The notes under the pieces: generated by a model
The model's input: only the letters and a program-made list of their open reading frames with translations
Told to the model about the DNA's origin: nothing
Database searches by the model: none
Assembly (NCBI RefSeq): GCF_000337215.1
Contig: NZ_AOHZ01000033.1
Coordinates: 1-40,041, forward strand
DNA length: 40,041 nucleotides
Direction: 5' to 3'
DNA from: Natronolimnohabitans innermongolicus JCM 12255
Lineage (GTDB): Archaea; Halobacteriota; Halobacteria; Halobacteriales; Natrialbaceae
Shown here: positions 39,761 to 40,041 of the stretch, one piece after another
Layout of the letters: every line of letters begins with the position of its first letter
How positions within the stretch are numbered: the stretch's first letter is position 1
Made by a program: the position numbers and the translations under genes

Positions 39761-39979
39761 CACAGCACGAATGAGCGTACTTTCTCCGGCCGGGAGCGCG
39801 ACTCGAGCACCGCGAACCCTTCCGGGTTCGCTCAACGGGGAGGGCAGGCTATCACACCGCTACTCACCGCGAGTAAGCGGAGCGAACGAGCAGGCCGACG
39901 ACCGATGTCAGTGACCGCAGGGAACGAACGGAGGGAGGAGTGCTTTTCATCGACGCTCTTGTGTAGCACTTTGTTGATA
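39761..39979. other. Gene-free stretch near the right edge
   Basis: About 220 bp with haloarchaeal low-complexity motifs (CGAACCCTTCCGGGTTCG at 39,812-39,829, a palindrome, and GCGAGTAAGCGGAGCGAACGAGC). A perfect 7-bp hairpin (GAACCCT-TCC-GGGTTCG-type, arms CGAACCC/GGGTTCG) lies 52 bp after the preceding stop and may terminate transcription. The sequence after it becomes AT-richer toward the partial minus-strand gene. Confidence 0.45.
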
Positions 39980-40041
39980 TCACAGCGTCGCTTTGACAGC
40001 GTGTTTGAGCGCTTCTCTTCCTGGTTTCCGCAGTAACTTTC
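39980..40041 (-). CDS. C-terminal end of a minus-strand gene cut by the window edge
   Basis: Reading the minus strand from the right edge in one frame gives KLLRKPGREALKHAVKATL and then TGA (39,980-39,982). Only 19 residues are visible, basic and helical in look, so no family can be assigned. The local GC is lower than in most of the window. It could equally be a chance open frame; two other minus-strand frames also stay open across the first hundred bases. Confidence 0.25.
   Translation of the reverse strand, partial: KLLRKPGREALKHAVKATL

Noticed and set aside
1-40041. CRISPR arrays, rRNA and tRNA genes, complete insertion sequences
   Set aside because: I found no series of regularly spaced short repeats, no conserved rRNA segments or tRNA-like cloverleaf sequences, and no transposase motifs in any complete gene.

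Overview
The window reads as chromosomal DNA of a haloarchaeon (class Halobacteria). The evidence is the very high GC with GC-rich third positions, strongly acidic proteins, Tat/lipobox-type secreted proteins, TATA boxes placed about 25-33 nt before start codons (leaderless transcripts), and many haloarchaea-type small zinc-ribbon, winged-helix and membrane proteins. Placement near Natrinema/Haloterrigena-like genera is only a guess from overall style. The first 20 bases carry a Nextera transposon-end adapter, so the left edge is a raw contig end, not biology.

Left part (1-15,200): the tail of an AI-2E-type permease; a compact cbaD-cbaB-cbaA-(cbaC-like) operon for a ba3-type terminal oxidase; and a tRNA methylthiotransferase. 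The 3' end of the methylthiotransferase is repeated exactly (50 bp) on the far side of a two-gene toxin-antitoxin cassette. Then come a small 4-TM protein, a divergent peroxiredoxin-like/glutaredoxin pair, cupin and HIT genes, a zinc-ribbon gene, methionine aminopeptidase, a 38-residue zinc-ribbon microprotein, an isoaspartyl peptidase/asparaginase, isocitrate dehydrogenase, a NUDIX-fold protein lacking its catalytic glutamates, a GNAT acetyltransferase and a cupin.

Middle (15,200-28,130): three copies of an unrecognised 4-TM membrane protein family, P1-P3 (a fourth, P4, lies at 33.4-34.4 kb); a FxLYD lipoprotein; a blue-copper-type protein without the usual axial Met; an HPP membrane protein; a winged-helix protein beside pspA; a large membrane M23 peptidase; an ArsR-like regulator with two zinc ribbons; an alpha/beta hydrolase; and an acyl-CoA synthetase.

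Right part (28,130-40,041): a HerA-type ATPase and a NurA-type nuclease, probable partners in DNA end processing, separated by a duplicated winged-helix regulator, a long regulatory intergenic region and a small conserved gene; a zinc-ribbon gene; P4 with a DUF4177 gene; a DCC-family protein; phosphoglycerate mutase gpmI with two perfect hairpins inserted in frame; O-acetylhomoserine sulfhydrylase; and two haloarchaeal hypothetical genes. The right edge cuts a minus-strand gene.

Scattered through the window are short palindromic-ended repeats (about 85 bp). Four copies of one family each have one end coinciding with the TGA stop of the adjoining gene, and a fifth element of another family also contains a gene's stop codon. 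No rRNA, tRNA, CRISPR array or intact insertion sequence was seen.
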